From: Ianthella basta
Taxonomy: Eukaryota > Porifera > Demospongiae > Verongiida > Ianthellidae
NCBI GenBank assembly: GCA_964019415.1
Contig: OZ025874.1
Location: 7,528,092-7,592,091 of the forward strand
Length of the DNA stretch: 64,000 bases
Direction: 5' to 3'
A program made the position numbers and the translations under genes. The notes below the pieces were generated by a model, which made no database searches, was not told where the DNA came from, and was given only the letters and a program-made list of their open reading frames with translations. Numbering within the stretch: position 1 is the first letter of the stretch; each line of letters starts with the position of its first letter. This document shows, one piece after another, positions 51,401 to 61,682 of this stretch.

Positions 51401-51690
51401 ATCCCGCCATATTCTTCTTGCACCGTAGGCCCCAGGAATCCGTTCTTTCCGAGGTTCTTGAAGACGTCGTGCGCGGGAAACAGTTCCTCGTCTTCCCATT
51501 TGTTTACATGGGGGTTGATGTCATTATCAATAAGCTTTCTGAGCGACTCGCGAAGGCGTTTGTGCTCCTCACTGTAGATCGACTCTTCCTCCACAGGAAC
51601 AGTAGAAAGAGAACGCCAACTTCCCCGAAGGAGGGCCGGGTTACGCGCGTCTCGTAGGGTCTTCGTGCAAATGCTTCGGAAAGCTGCCAT
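42480..51690 (-). CDS. Mitochondrial acyl-CoA dehydrogenase (ACAD6-like)
   Basis: Four minus-strand exons: 51234-51690, 43904-44308, 43614-43775, 42480-42718. They total 1263 nt (420 aa), phases consistent. The family oxidises acyl-CoA to 2-enoyl-CoA with FAD and passes electrons to ETF. An Arg/Ser-rich leader (MAAFRSICTKTLRDARN) suggests mitochondrial import. Hallmarks in order are GFLGPTVQEEYGGMGLD, CLGVSEVGSGSDVAS (FAD/substrate loop), INGGKMWTTSGAQADW, TRERKAFGRSILDNQ, and QFWGGMGYMHESEVTRMYRD near the C terminus. The usual YEGT glutamate is replaced by GAGADEV, so catalysis probably uses the helix-G glutamate (E297/E298 in EETIEYT), as in long-chain and isovaleryl enzymes. Exact substrate unknown. 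Intron 1 (6.9 kb) carries a YR retroelement in the opposite orientation. Intron 3 has a 245-bp polypurine tract. Confidence 0.92.
42720..42966 (+). repeat. Polypurine (GGGA/GGAGG) tract in ACAD intron 3
   Basis: About 245 bp, almost entirely G and A on the plus strand and so C/T on the gene strand. It starts 2 bp upstream of the exon 4 acceptor and acts as an extended pyrimidine tract there. Confidence 0.9.
44474..44567. mobile_element. Small fold-back element
   Basis: Inverted arms tagtctcgcatagccagcccc and ggggctggctacatgagacta flank a short core. It lies 50 bp before the left repeats of the YR retroelement. Confidence 0.55.
44619..44840 (+). repeat. Left ~80-bp direct-repeat array of the YR retroelement
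   Basis: Three units start at 44619, 44698 and 44778 (80-bp spacing) with a few differences, the last truncated at its 3' end. Confidence 0.85.
45024..45617 (+). CDS. Gag-like ORF of the YR retroelement
   Basis: An ORF of 197 codons starting MTLNPGDSLDRGDEAA. It has a helical N-terminal part (VQAMIQDSVKSAVDGATQAI) and a Gly run encoded by a poly-G tract at 45242-45260, then a Pro/Thr-rich linker. It ends at a stop after SHLGAPEPT. In related elements gag-like sequence continues into a CCCH motif. Here that motif (CMRWNYNFKGC … CKYRHVC) is found at about 46064-46129 in another reading frame, so the original ORF is broken. Whether any product is made is unknown. Confidence 0.6.
   Translation: MTLNPGDSLDRGDEAAAEQNQVAVRAVQAMIQDSVKSAVDGATQAILTVVEEKLVAQPSSTPTSTATGMLHAAGGGGGGVGINLPSMGQLPPVSAMTGIPVLPSGPTPSMGTVLSGVATPTPPPVTPQPTPGSGLLTPATPLVNLLPPPTPIQSTEAIMVGPHSPPVPKKLGTKIWDEEFVELSELLPSHLGAPEPT
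46229..47700 (+). pseudogene. Reverse transcriptase region of the YR retroelement, frameshifted
   Basis: The frame 46229-47182 gives RT motifs: FGVIPKGSRVGEWRLILDLS, LLAKVDVAHAFRNI (first catalytic Asp) and LPFGLRSSPMLFT. It then stops just before the catalytic YVDD, which is read at 47184-47195 in a different frame. The thumb/connection region (LVGKLSHACKVV, GRAFLRRLIDLS) is open again at 47400-47693. The single-frame break through the active site shows the copy is dead. Confidence 0.8.
47660..48050 (+). pseudogene. RNase H region of the YR retroelement, with stops
   Basis: Reading across frames gives LSSDALGSWGCGAVW (first catalytic Asp), a stop, IAAKELVPIAAA, RCDN and then AEHLPGHWDVIADSVSRNN. 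This is the usual DIRS/Ngaro RNase H layout with at least two in-frame stops or shifts. Confidence 0.7.
48190..49659 (+). pseudogene. Tyrosine recombinase of the YR retroelement, interrupted and mutated
   Basis: The N-terminal half (YLSAVRHMHIAQGW, LKGLRRAKPQTRDSCLP, HRIKKVLDEAP) ends near 48535. The catalytic half resumes near 49075 (IMLWAACCLIFAFLWPGEM) and includes HLTPKDIAMD, GHSFRIGAATT (H-x2-R), LGRW and RYIR (nucleophile Tyr). About 540 bp of unrelated sequence separates the halves. At the first catalytic Arg position (LRAGE in relatives) this copy has LWPGE, an Arg-to-Trp change. The C-terminal ORF 48982-49659 begins within the inserted sequence. Confidence 0.75.
48536..49075. mobile_element. 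Insertion of about 540 bp inside the recombinase gene
   Basis: Interrupts the tyrosine-recombinase reading frame. It contains two diverged copies of one ~190-bp segment (aaaatggcgtctcggcccgc near 48728 and aaaatggcgtatcggcccgc near 48893, each followed by aagctag/cagctag … aacggcacccc). Its ends and any target duplication are not clear. Confidence 0.5.
50155..50410 (+). repeat. ~40-bp imperfect repeats with GGTTGCC…GGCAACC dyads
   Basis: Six units of the form ttggttgcccgtggcaacc followed by tcacagtaaggcc, in the 3' region of the YR retroelement. Each unit could form a short hairpin. Confidence 0.75.
50648..50868 (+). repeat. Right ~80-bp direct-repeat array of the YR retroelement
   Basis: Units start near 50663, 50740 and 50820, the same sequence and orientation as the left array. 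Confidence 0.85.
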
Positions 51691-53559
51691 TTTAAAGGTC
51701 ACGAGGCATGGACAAGCCACACCCCCTAAGGCATCAATCCCCTGATCCCTACTAGCTAGCTATGTGAACGGTGTGAGCTATTCATCGGTCTATAGCTAAT
51801 GAATAGCTAGCTAGACACGTACATGCACAACTGAGGGCATGCAGGCAAGCATTTTGTAGCTAGCTAGCTAGCTAGCTACAGTGTTATCAGTTGATTGTAC
51901 AGACAAGCCATTCAGATGGCAACACTGCCCATGAAGCCAGTTACATTTGAAGAATAACCAGCAGGTCATATAAACAGCATATGTAGTTAACACTGAGTCA
52001 CACATGGTGCACAATGTAATGTGACATGCAACTGGCTACAGATCAAGTCATTGTCCACTCAGCTATCGTTAGCTAGCTAGCCTTCTGTTGCCAACATGCA
52101 CACTATAATTTTATATAGCTATACCCTAAGTGTATAGCTAGTATAAGAATTCTGAAAGTGCTATAGGACCTAAAGTATTTAATGGTTCACTTGGAACAAT
52201 ATTCCACATGAGCAGACATGACATTTCAGCCTTAGCTATGTGTCTGCAGTCAAGGGCAGTGCATGGAATAGGGGGCCTATATATGGGACTGTATCCTGTC
52301 CTTCCAATAGTTTCTGATCCAGAGAGCGTGCAGTGGCCATATGCTTGACTGGCTTTGTCACCAAGCAGCCTCGAGCTCTCAGCCAGACTGCGTCATGCTC
52401 CATCACCACTGCCCGCATGCAGGTGCTATTCTCTGACTGGTATGTGTTTCCCTCCATTTGTGCAGTGTTTGGTTGATAACTGCACTGCCAATAAGCAGTA
52501 CATTGCACCATTCACGCCCTATAATGAACAACAGCAGCTGAACCATAATATTAATATATATTATACTTTATCTACAATGTTTCTATTATATGCATGTACT
52601 CATAACAGTGTCTAATTGCATGGGCTTGCTCCCTATAGTGCTTCTGTTTTGCACGTGCGCACTTTAATGCTGATATTGATGTGATATATAGACTGAAAAT
52701 ACAATATATTCTATAGGACAATTATGATCCATGCATGGCCACTTCTGCCCATGCACATGTACAGCAAAGATGTTAACTCTAAAATGAGTTAGCCTGAAGA
52801 CACTTTCCAATGGCATTTTGTCCATATGCATGAAGCGGAAGAAATAAATCACAGCACCAACTGCACAGTATAAATACACACAACATATGTAGGCAGCAAA
52901 CTAAAATTTAAGCCATGCCATGCTGTGCATACGTATGCCTTATAGTGCATGCACACTATATCTTATACCTCACCATTAAGCTGCATATATTTTATGTGGA
53001 ACATATACATTTAGCCCTTTATCACCATAACCATGTGCACAAACGTCTTATATAGAAGCGAAGCTAGGATTAATTGGGTGGGTGGAGAGAGGAATGATGT
53101 GGGGTGGGGAGTCAGGAAGTGGTCAGTGTTAGCAAATGACTGCCAGTCTGGACAAAATTGATGCTAAAACCTTACTGAATGTAAAGGGCATTCTTCGGGT
53201 GTGAGGAATGCACTACAAAGGAAGTTTAGTCATGACATCGTGCACGTAGGTGTGTGTATTTGGCTTCGGTATAATTATATAGCTATTTACTTGTAGCTAG
53301 GTGGGAGTGTATTTAAGTGTATAGAGCTACTGCATGCCAATGAATCTGCTGGTGTGTCCCTTGCAGCAACAGCATTCCAATCCTGTCCAACATGCATCCT
53401 TATAGTGGACATTGTATAGAGGAGCTTGAATAGAGCTATATAGGACTGGCTAAGACCTAAAGTAACTAGGAATACGTGATGTGCATAAGAATGCCTTGCT
53501 GCATATTCATCCGTGATAGGCGACAGCAACTGAAAGCGAAGCATGTCAGACCTCGAAGC

Positions 53560-53808
53560 TTAGCTGCCTGCTGTGTCCTCTGTTTCAGCAGCATGCAATG
53601 TGCTGTGCCTACGTGGACCTGTGGAGTTTAACCCTATAGAGGCCCACTGGTGAACCATTTCCTCAGCTCTACAGCGCTGCTTCCAAAGACACTCGGCTGC
53701 TAAGCGCACTTCCCTCTGCTCTGGAGTCTCGCTAGCTCTGCTTCGCTCATGCCCTTTCTTGGAGTAATTACATCGCATGTACGACAGCAATTGCAACAGT
53801 GCATGCAT
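53560..53808 (-). other. Short ORF with one STPR-like repeat, possible transposon or helicase relic
   Basis: An 82-codon minus-strand ORF containing RASETPEQREVRLAAE. From memory this resembles the ETPEQREARL repeats in STPR-type DNA-binding domains and in proteins next to Helitron/PIF1-like helicases in invertebrates. Only one unit is present, and no helicase motif is nearby. It may be a fragment of a mobile element or chance. Confidence 0.3.
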
Positions 53809-53817
53809 GCATGCATG

Positions 53818-54030
53818 TGTATATATTTGTTATGGGCTATACCAGCTTCTTACTGGAAAGTGTAATTAAGGTATAAGAGTTCATTAATGAGTGTGCTGTA
53901 TAGTACTTTAATGAGTCCCTCTTAATTGCATGCAGGAGGACTTGACATCCCATGCATGCATTGTGCTAGCCGAGTTTACTGCTGAGGAAAAGGCCTTTTT
54001 ATGGCTATCAAACTCACCTTGCATATATAA
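53818..54030 (+). repeat. Duplicated block, copy A
   Basis: From ggctataccagcttctta to ctatcaaactcaccttgca it matches 59216-59425 closely, including aggacttgacatcccatg and gctgaggaaaaggc. It sits upstream of CD225-like copy 1. Confidence 0.75.
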
Positions 54031-54369
54031 TCAATCATTGTTAGAGTGCACCACACCAGGAGGTGCTATGGGACACAGATAGGCCTAGGTCCAATGTAGC
54101 ACTAACACAATGGTACACAGACTGAACATGGACATGTGAAGGACATAATTATGCATATGTTTATAGTTATATCAATCTGCAACTGTCATTACTTGTGGTA
54201 ATGATGAGACACTCTTGTGATACTGCATGCATGGAGCAAGTCACGATCTCCGATTTCCATTTAATGACTCTGGCTTTAGGTGTTGCCTGTGCTCAGATCA
54301 GGCCCATGCGCATCCTGTGCCAAGTGCACCGGAAGAGGGATTATATGAATCTAATTACAGTAGGGCGTG

Positions 54370-54485
54370 CGTGTGTATTTAAACAGGTGTCCGCGTGCAC
54401 TGCGGTCGACAAGTAGCGCGCAGCCCAAGTCGTAAGCCCGTTGTCGATCAACCACTACTCCTCTCACGTTACGTACAGCTCCAAA
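54370..54485 (+). promoter_or_regulatory. Core promoter / 5' UTR of CD225-like copy 1
   Basis: TATTTAAA at 54376-54383, about 100 bp before the ATG, followed by caggtgtccgcgtgcactgc and tcgacaagtagcgcgcagcc. The block is almost identical to 61924-62032 upstream of copy 2, which supports its function or recent duplication. Confidence 0.6.
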
Positions 54486-55494
54486 ATGACTACTTACTCA
54501 GACAGTAAGTCGCTGAGTCTATGTCGGGGGGTAGCTATGACATCATTCACTGCCGCTGTCTGTGATACGTAGCTAGCTAGCTACTTACCCGTCCTCCCTT
54601 TCATTCGTCCAGCCGCTCCAATAATGATGCACCAAGGGGGCGCTGAAATGGGACTTGGCCCCATTCCTGTGCCGACACAAGAGCCAATGCCAGGAGTCGA
54701 CTTCTCTAGCACTGATTTGGTAAGTCGCGATCGTGAGGAACGATCACAAGGGGTACATAGTTTTCGGCATCAAATACCCATACGAATTGCTCCAGCCCAG
54801 CAACACCGTTATAGACTGACAGTTGTGTATACCTTTCCACACTGCAGATGCTCATTCGCTCGAAAGGACAGAACTCACTCATTCTGTCCATTGTCTCCTT
54901 CATCGGTTGCTTCTTTTGTTCCACTTGCTCCGTATTCTGCCTCATCCCAGCCATGTTACTTGCTGCCAAGGTATGGCCCATGCATTAATTGTACACAGCA
55001 CCTCTCTATTTATAACAATTACACATTTCTTTCATTACTAATTCTTTAGTAATATCTGTAGACATATTTTGATATTATTTTTTTTCTATTCTCCATGCAC
55101 CCATGATCAGAGATAGTTGCTCAAGCAGCATTACCTTGAGCAACTATATCATGCATTAATTGTCATGCATGCATGTACATTTATGAGTTTGCACATGCAT
55201 ACAAATACATGTATAGCACAGTTTTCCTCTCACTACAGCAGCTATATATAGTTTATCTTAACTTAATTTCCTTTCTTATGCTTTAGTTTCATTGTTTTCT
55301 ATTTTCTATCCTCCACACAGAGTCGTGTGTCTGCTGAGAAGAAGGACTACTATGAGAGCAAGCTCATGCTTCACTGGTCCTACGTCTGCACCTTAGCCGG
55401 TTGCTTTATTGGTGGAGTGGTTCTGGTTGGCATCATTATTTTGATCATCTTTTCAGCGGCTAGTTCAGCAAGTGCAGCTAGTGCAGCCAGGTGA
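54486..55494 (+). CDS. CD225/dispanin-like two-transmembrane protein, copy 1
   Basis: Four exons: 54486-54504, 54613-54719, 54848-54970, 55321-55494. They total 423 nt (140 aa), phases consistent. The N-terminal cytosolic part (MTTYSD, then MMHQGGAEMGLGPIPVPTQE) is short and proline-containing. A first hydrophobic segment (LILSIVSFIGCFFCSTCSVF) is Cys-rich, and a polar loop follows (KSRVSAEKKDYYESKLMLHW). The second segment is CFIGGVVLVGIIILIIFSA, with an Ala/Ser-rich end. This order, TM1 with juxtamembrane Cys then a basic-acidic loop with a (D/E)xY…(S/A)K stretch then TM2, is the CD225 (dispanin: IFITM, PRRT, TMEM91/SYNDIG) topology. Assignment is by pattern, not alignment. Whether it restricts viruses like IFITMs is unknown. 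A close tandem copy lies 7.5 kb away. Confidence 0.7.
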
Positions 55495-56257
55495 TATTGA
55501 TACGGCAGCCATTCCATACAACATATAGCAGTAACAGTATTCATCTCTCTGTAACTATGTAGTCACCCGCAGGAAGTATTAGATAACCATAACTGTACTC
55601 CCATGTATACAATGTATCACCACCTATATGTGCCATTAGAAGACATAGTCATAATTATTATATGCATACAGTATAATAATGCAATGCAGAGTGCACTGTA
55701 CACAGTGAAGTTGAGATATAGAAGTATTATTGACCATAATCGTGCATGGAATAACCTGCGCCAAATTAAATCTTACACTATAATCATATATTCAGACATT
55801 CAGAACCCCATGCACATGCATGCGCCCTATACACAGTCGCAGTGCATGACCTGTGCATCTTGTAATGCTTGCAATTGTTGGTATGCAAAAACAACATATG
55901 CTCACATCCCCCGGGCATATACTAGCTTGGCTTTGAAATATGTAAACTGCTCCACGCATGCATGGTATATAATCATGTGGACAGTCATGCTTATATGTGG
56001 TAGGCAGGCACGGCTGTTTCGAGGCGGCAACTTAGTTTTCGGAAATGGAAAATTGGGAATGGGAATGGGAATACGTGTACAACGCCTGTCGTCGATGTCG
56101 GCCAGTTACTGCCTTTCTCCCAGGCCATCTTCGCTGCCAAGGCGGACGGAACTCTGCATCTGCATAGATCTGACCCAGTAGAGGTGATCTGTGCTCTCAA
56201 AAGTGTGGAACATGGCTTTACGTTACGAAACTAGCCAGTTTCCCCGCAAAGGTTTAA
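55495..56257. other. 3' flank of CD225-like copy 1 and unassigned sequence
   Basis: The first ~90 bp (gcagccattccatacaaca … attcatctctctg) match the 3' flank of copy 2. The remainder is AT-rich and I recognise nothing in it; ORFs around 56000-56180 look like chance. Confidence 0.4.
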
Positions 56258-58311
56258 ATGGCTCGTAGCGTAGTTCTGCGGGTTTTCCCGCCAGTGAGCT
56301 ATGTCTTTTGTGATAGCCAAGGGAGTGTAGAACTAGGCGATACAGAGCCTGTTCTGCTGCGCGCCAAACGTTTGGCGAAATACGCGGTTGTAATGTAGTA
56401 TGTTCTGCCATTTGCATTTGCTTTGCGCAATTATCATATTAGCTATGCACTCTGACTTTCTCACATTTCCACAGTCAACTCCATAAAATTTACATTCATC
56501 TGTACATGTGCAAATCGAGTTTGCTCTTCATGTATATGTAACCATATGTTTAGCTGTGCAGCAGCCGGTACAGCAGTTAGCTATGTGTGTAGCTGCCATT
56601 GCTTCTTGAAATCAAAGATGACATAGCTATAAGCAACTGAGCTAGCTAATTTTTGTCTGTAAACGCTGACAGCATGACATACATATGTAAATGACATAAT
56701 CAGGCAATCAGCATATAACTGTGGAAAATACAGATGTTCAAAATACATGAGTATTAATGAATGCAGCTGTGTTTCATAGTAGGGTAGTCAGTTCTAAAAT
56801 ACATAAATTGCTAATTCTGATTGAAGTTTTGTAGCTACCAGTCTCTCTCTTGTTCCCTCCCTCTATCTATGTGTATGGTGCACTCAAGTCCTTTCATACC
56901 CCTCTCAGACTGGAGGTGCCACCATATGTTGTCACAAATTCATGACCTAATGACTGATCTTCTCACCGATGTCAGCCATGATGTCAATGTAGAGCCCTGC
57001 TTGCAACCCCTTTCCAGTGAAATATTCACCTGTAGCACAGCAACAGAAGACAACTCGAGGCTAGCCATTGCAGCAAGTGCATTCTGCTGTGGAAGATTGA
57101 GAGAGCATTTTTCAATGTAAGGGTAATTAACCTTTTTGTCCCCTCAAACCAGACACCACAGATGACTTCTTGCTACTGATGCCTCAAGTGTAAGAAGAGG
57201 CAGAAGTACGATCAGTGAGTTTGAGAAGTTGAACACGCATCCTTAAATTTGTCCCACTGGTGATGTCCTGTGTTTCTCAGAAGGCTCACTGTACTGTCGT
57301 CAGAGAAGAACCCTATCAACTACAGCACAGTCATAGAACTCTTGAGATTCTACCTCAACCTCGCCCTACTGCGACCCTCGATCGTGTGTTTCCACAGCAG
57401 CAGATCATCTGCATGCCACCCAAATTACTTGAACTAGGAATTGCAGATCTGGTCATGACAGAGGGCCAGATCAGACGATGCTAACTGTCTTAACTGTCTT
57501 CACAAGCATCCGCCATTATCATTATTTTTTACTGTTATTGCTATAATTGTGTACGTTGTTGCATTGGATTCTTTATTTTGGTTTACTCGTTACCTATGTG
57601 CGTATTATATAAGTATTTGATTGTTTGCATGATTTGATTGTAAACATCTGATTGTTTTAATGACTTCATATATTATTATTGTATTATTATAATACTGATT
57701 GGGGGACCAATATGTTAATAATTAATAGAATACAATTTAGCACAATATTATATCAATGGTGTGTGCAAATATGCATGCATATTCACATGTATGACTGCAT
57801 AATTATGTAGTATAATGTTCGGGTATTAGTCTTAGACTAGTGACATACAAAACTGCCTATCATCTGCCAACTGCAGCCTTTTCATCAAACCTACACCTGA
57901 CAACATATAGATCGATGCACATGAAAGATCAATGTAAGGCATGTATATATTATATATGCAACAGGATGAATATAACGTATAACATTGATCATCGCAATAC
58001 GTATATTATATGAAGTCCATGCCATGCAACAGAATTTCAATTTTAAAGTGTAAAATTATATGTGACATGCATGTCCATACACATAGAAGATCTTCCCATC
58101 ATATTCAAATTCTATGACAGCTATCAAGTAGGCCTGCCTGATTGAATTCAAATGCAAATGGCAGAACATGCTACATTACAAACGCGTATTTCGCCAAATG
58201 TTTAGCGCGCAGCAGAACAGGCTCTGTATCGCCTAGTTCTACACTCCCTTGGCTATCACACAAGACATAGCTAACTGCCGGGAAAACCCGCAGAACTACG
58301 CTACGAGCAAT
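56258..58311. mobile_element. Terminal-inverted-repeat DNA transposon, 2.05 kb, TTAA-bounded
   Basis: The left end 56258-56422 (atggctcgtagcgtagttct … gttctgccatttgcatttg) is the reverse complement, at roughly 90 percent by eye, of the right end 58148-58311. Both ends are bordered by TTAA (56254-56257 and 58312-58315) at the same distance, as expected for a TTAA target duplication. The interior carries a decayed ORF (56821-57440). TTAA targets are typical of piggyBac-like transposases, but no transposase is seen here, so it is non-autonomous or unrelated. Confidence 0.75.
56821..57440 (+). pseudogene. Decayed nuclease-like ORF inside the TTAA element
   Basis: 56925-57120 reads LMTDLLTDVSHDVNVEPCLQ, then PLSSE and TATEDNSRLAIAASAF. 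After frame breaks, 57280-57420 reads RRLTVLSSEKNPINYS, then LLRFYLNLALLRPSIVCFHS. From memory the same order (LLTDVCHDV-EP-LQPL … ARLDI … YKRLASLLSEK … WLR…LSF-LLRSAI-C-RG-RS) is a conserved mobile-element protein domain in invertebrates, possibly PD-(D/E)xK-like. Relics of the same domain lie at 34165 and 34555. Confidence 0.55.
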
Positions 58312-58901
58312 TTAATCAACGCGACCAATAGTCGATATTTTCACACTGGGAAAGAGTAATCCACAAGTTTGAATGCAAATACCGCTTACTTTTGGTCACC
58401 TCTATCCATGCAAAGGGTTTCACTTTCCTTGCATGAGTTTTCGTGCAGTAAAGCGTTGAGATTCCTTTGCATAGCTTTCCTCGAGAAAAACTCGTGCGCG
58501 CCCTTCTGGTTTCCAAACCAAACCTAAGCTGCCGCCATTTATATATGGGAAACAGCCGTGCAGGTGCATGGAGCATGCTTGGTATTTGCTTATCGGTCAA
58601 CACACACACACACATACCTGTTGGGCAGTACTATTCCTATTCATACCACGTAACAGTATAGTATGTGGGGATGTTGGTGACAGCTGTATAGATTACGTTA
58701 ACGTTGTCATGGATACATTAGTGAGTCCACTTGCACACAGGAAGATGTGCATGGTATATATGTATCCCATGCACTGCCTCATGGCTACCAACCCATCTCC
58801 TTCATCCAGCTGTACCAATTTGAAATTAAATATTGATGCAGCAACAAGTGGGCGCTAAGTCAGGACATGCTGCCATATGCCTGAGTGGACACAACTTAAG
58901 A
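58312..58901. other. Unassigned sequence between the TTAA element and the CD225-like pseudogene
   Basis: Contains short (CA)n and several open frames under 100 codons with no recognised domain. Confidence 0.35.
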
Positions 58902-59171
58902 GCCAAACGCAGAAGCTGGGTTCTTCAGTGCTGATTTGGTAAGCCAACATGGATGACAATTAATGCAATTATACCGATTATCTTAATGAATCGCTCCAGC
59001 CATAGATCACTGTTGAGTTGCAGACCTTCCATTCTGTGGAGGCTCATTTGCTTAAACATATAATTATACTTGCTTGCTCTGGCCACCATTGCCTTCATTG
59101 GTTGCTTCTACTCTAGATCTACCACTGCTTGCTCTGTCTCATCCCAGCCGTACATGCTACTTGCAGTCAAG
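58902..59171 (+). pseudogene. CD225/dispanin-like pseudogene
   Basis: Matches exon 2 end (agtgctgatttggtaag) and exon 3 (gccttcattggttgcttct … ctcatcccagcc … cttgcagtcaag) of the two intact copies. It has many substitutions, a changed reading frame and a destroyed donor (AAG followed by TTATGG instead of GTATGG). No exon 4 counterpart was found. Confidence 0.75.
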
Positions 59172-59215
59172 TTATGGACCATGTATTGTATAGGCACGTA
59201 ACACAGTCATGCATG

Positions 59216-59425
59216 CTATCATATATTCGCAATGGTTTATACCAGCTTCTCAGTATACTGGAAAGTGAAGGGTAAGTGTTCGCTGATGAGTGCATAGTAC
59301 TTTAGCAAGTCCTCTTTGATGCAGGAGGACTTGGCATCCCATGTATGCATTGTGCTAACTGAGGATGCTGCTGAGGAAAAGGTATTTGTATGGTTATCAA
59401 ACTCACCTTGCATTATATTGCTAAC
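59216..59425 (+). repeat. Duplicated block, copy B
   Basis: Second copy of 53818-54030 (ggtttataccagcttctcag … ctatcaaactcaccttgcat). In the first unit this block is followed after about 165 bp by the CD225-like promoter region. Here a 2.3-kb insert intervenes. Confidence 0.75.
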
Positions 59426-60265
59426 TATATAGTATGGTGATTGCGCAACTATAGGGATTTAAGCATTAGCAGGTGGTCCTATATATGTGATATAGACCTG
59501 AAAAGAGGTCTGATATCACAATATCAGGGCTCTGATTGCGCAAGAGGTCTGATATCAAGAAGGAATATAATGAAACCAGAGCCAAATGTGCGTACCGTCA
59601 GGCGAAGCAGTCTTACCATTTCGCTGTGGCCGTGACAATCAGTGCTGCGGAGGATCTTGATGCTCCAAGAAAAAACGCGACCGCTAAAAATCGTCGCACG
59701 AAGGTAAGTCGGTTAGACAAGATACCAATACATGCGTAAAGGGACGTATTCTAGGAACCGAGCACTGAGTCCGGCTCTGTTGCGCGAAACTGTGGCGTGG
59801 AAGATGCGCAGACACGGTCCGTTGAGCGACTTCTTCAGATGACGAAAACAAAGTCCAGCTGGATATGGTTGAAAGCTCTCAAAAGTGATTAAAATAGCCC
59901 TCTCTAGTTCCGAGTCCGCAGCGAAGTCGGTGTTCTGCCAGAAAAGAAGCGTTTTCAAGACTCTCCGTGCAGCACCCAGTCACGGCCACAACAAAAACTG
60001 CTGACTGTGCATTATTTTGAATTCGGTTCCCTGTAATCTCATTGGTCAGCGTGCGCCAAAAGGCGCGCAGTATTCTCATTGGTCAGCCCTGAAGCCTGTT
60101 GTGACGTCACGGAAGCGTCTGTTGAATGCAACGGTGCCGTAGCCCGTTCCCAGAAGGAGCAATGACGTAATGCAGGCGCTTATCGAATACAAATGGCGTC
60201 GTCTCCGGAGAGGTCTGGCCTCGATATTGCTGAGAAGGTTCTTCCTGTTGCGCACTCACCATACT

Positions 60266-60417
60266 ATATAAGACATATAGTACGTTAGGTCGGTCTATAG
60301 CCTCTATATAGGACCTCGGCGCTCATATTTACCTCGGCGCTTCGCGCCTCGGTAAATATGTAAGCGCCTCGGTTCTATATATCGGCTATAGACCTCCCTA
60401 CCGTACTATATGTATTA
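60266..60417. mobile_element. Fold-back element with GCGCTTCGCGCC centre
   Basis: Arms of about 70 nt (catatagtacgttaggtcgg … tatttacctcggcgc and gcgcctcggtaaatatg … ccgtactatatg) meet at a short TTCG loop. Sequence decoding shows no ORF. Confidence 0.85.
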
Positions 60418-61571
60418 CATATACCCCGTTGCCATGGCATCCGCGCGAAAATATATCGCGTAAACAAGCCAGCCGGGATATAACAGGATCTAAGAAGCAT
60501 ATATATGCACAGGGGCGCTTAAATCCTGTTACATCCCAGCCCAAATATGGAAGGTGTGAAAGAAAACAAAGAATTGTTATTGATAACAACGAAGGTGTTA
60601 TTGATAACAACGAAGGTGTCAAATCACACCAAAGCACAAATGCAGCAACTTGCAGTCAGCTTCAACTTTGCGTGGCTTTGGAAGAGTCGGCAAAGCATTG
60701 AAAAAGAGAATACCTCCCTCCATCATGCTGCAACCAATGCAGGCAAGCCAACAACGTAAAGCGCTCCGTAGCCGTGCTGGATAAACCATGTACGCGACCC
60801 GCACAGTGCACAGATGAGAAACACCAAGCTCGTGGGCCAATTCGTACGCAAGGGTACTCAAACTCACTGCAGCAGTGGGAACGCACTGTTTCAAGGGGAA
60901 CAGAAAGTCCAGCAACGAGCGCAAAGAACCCTCGAAGCCGACGAAGGCCGAGAACGTCGCAGAGGCCTCAATCACTTCACTGGCCCCTTAAAGTGTTGCT
61001 CCAATGGCTTAACTTCAGGCAAAAACTTCACAGCACTTGTGAATTCAACAAATCTTGGCAGCCGCTCTTCAGATCTGCCGCCCTGGAAGTAGTCTCGTTC
61101 CCAGCCCCCCAAAAGGTGGTCTGGCACATTTGCTCGATATTCTGATTATTTAAAAACTTTCGGTATGTTGCGTCACCTGCATGCAAGAAGCACAATGATT
61201 GGGGCGCTTGCTAGAATCGCCTCAAGGGGCGGTAACGGACATTGAGAAACTGTACCAGGCCACCCTTCATAATTGTGAAAGCGGTAAAATTGGTTACAAT
61301 TTTATCTCATTTGATAGAATACCTAAATATGACTCACGTAGGTGAGCGAATGAAGCTGCTAAATTGCGTATCGCAAGACATGGAGGCGCTTGCCAAGATT
61401 TTGGCAAGCGCCCCAAGGGCGGTATCAAAATATCGAGCAAATGTGCCAGACCACCTTTCGGGCCATTGCAAAATGGCGACCGAAAGTGGGCTGGGGACGA
61501 GACTACCCTGGAAGAAGCCCGCCCTTCGAATAAGAGCCTAGACGCGCTAGACGGGGTATATATCACTTATA

Positions 61572-61682
61572 CCACGGCGCTTCGGTGTATATGGATTTTA
61601 GACGCACTCGCCCTCGGGCGCTTCGCGCCCTCGGGCATCGTGCGCCTAAAATCCATATACACCTCAGCGCCGTGGTATAACT
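61572..61682. mobile_element. Second fold-back element with GGGCGCTTCGCGCCC centre
   Basis: Arms of about 50 nt (ttataccacggcgcttcggt … gccctcgggcgc and gcgccctcgggc … gcgccgtggtataa), near-perfect. It shares the GCGCTTCGCGCC centre with the element at 60266, suggesting one family. Confidence 0.85.

Larger units (their letters stand above)
51691..54194. other. Gene-poor AT-rich region upstream of the first CD225-like gene
   Basis: No convincing gene. It contains a (TAGC)n palindromic run at 51858-51879, a possible STPR-like ORF on the minus strand (53560-53808) and a block at 53818-54030 that is repeated at 59216-59425. Confidence 0.5.

Noticed and set aside
42480..51690. Two separate acyl-CoA dehydrogenase fragments
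   Set aside because: Donor at 51234 and acceptor at 44308 join in phase and rebuild the AIAGDVVTCLGVSE family segment, so it is one gene with a long intron.
60774..61145. 123-codon open frame in the composite insert
   Set aside because: Overlapping frames give equally poor sequences and no motif; part of it overlaps an inverted repeat.
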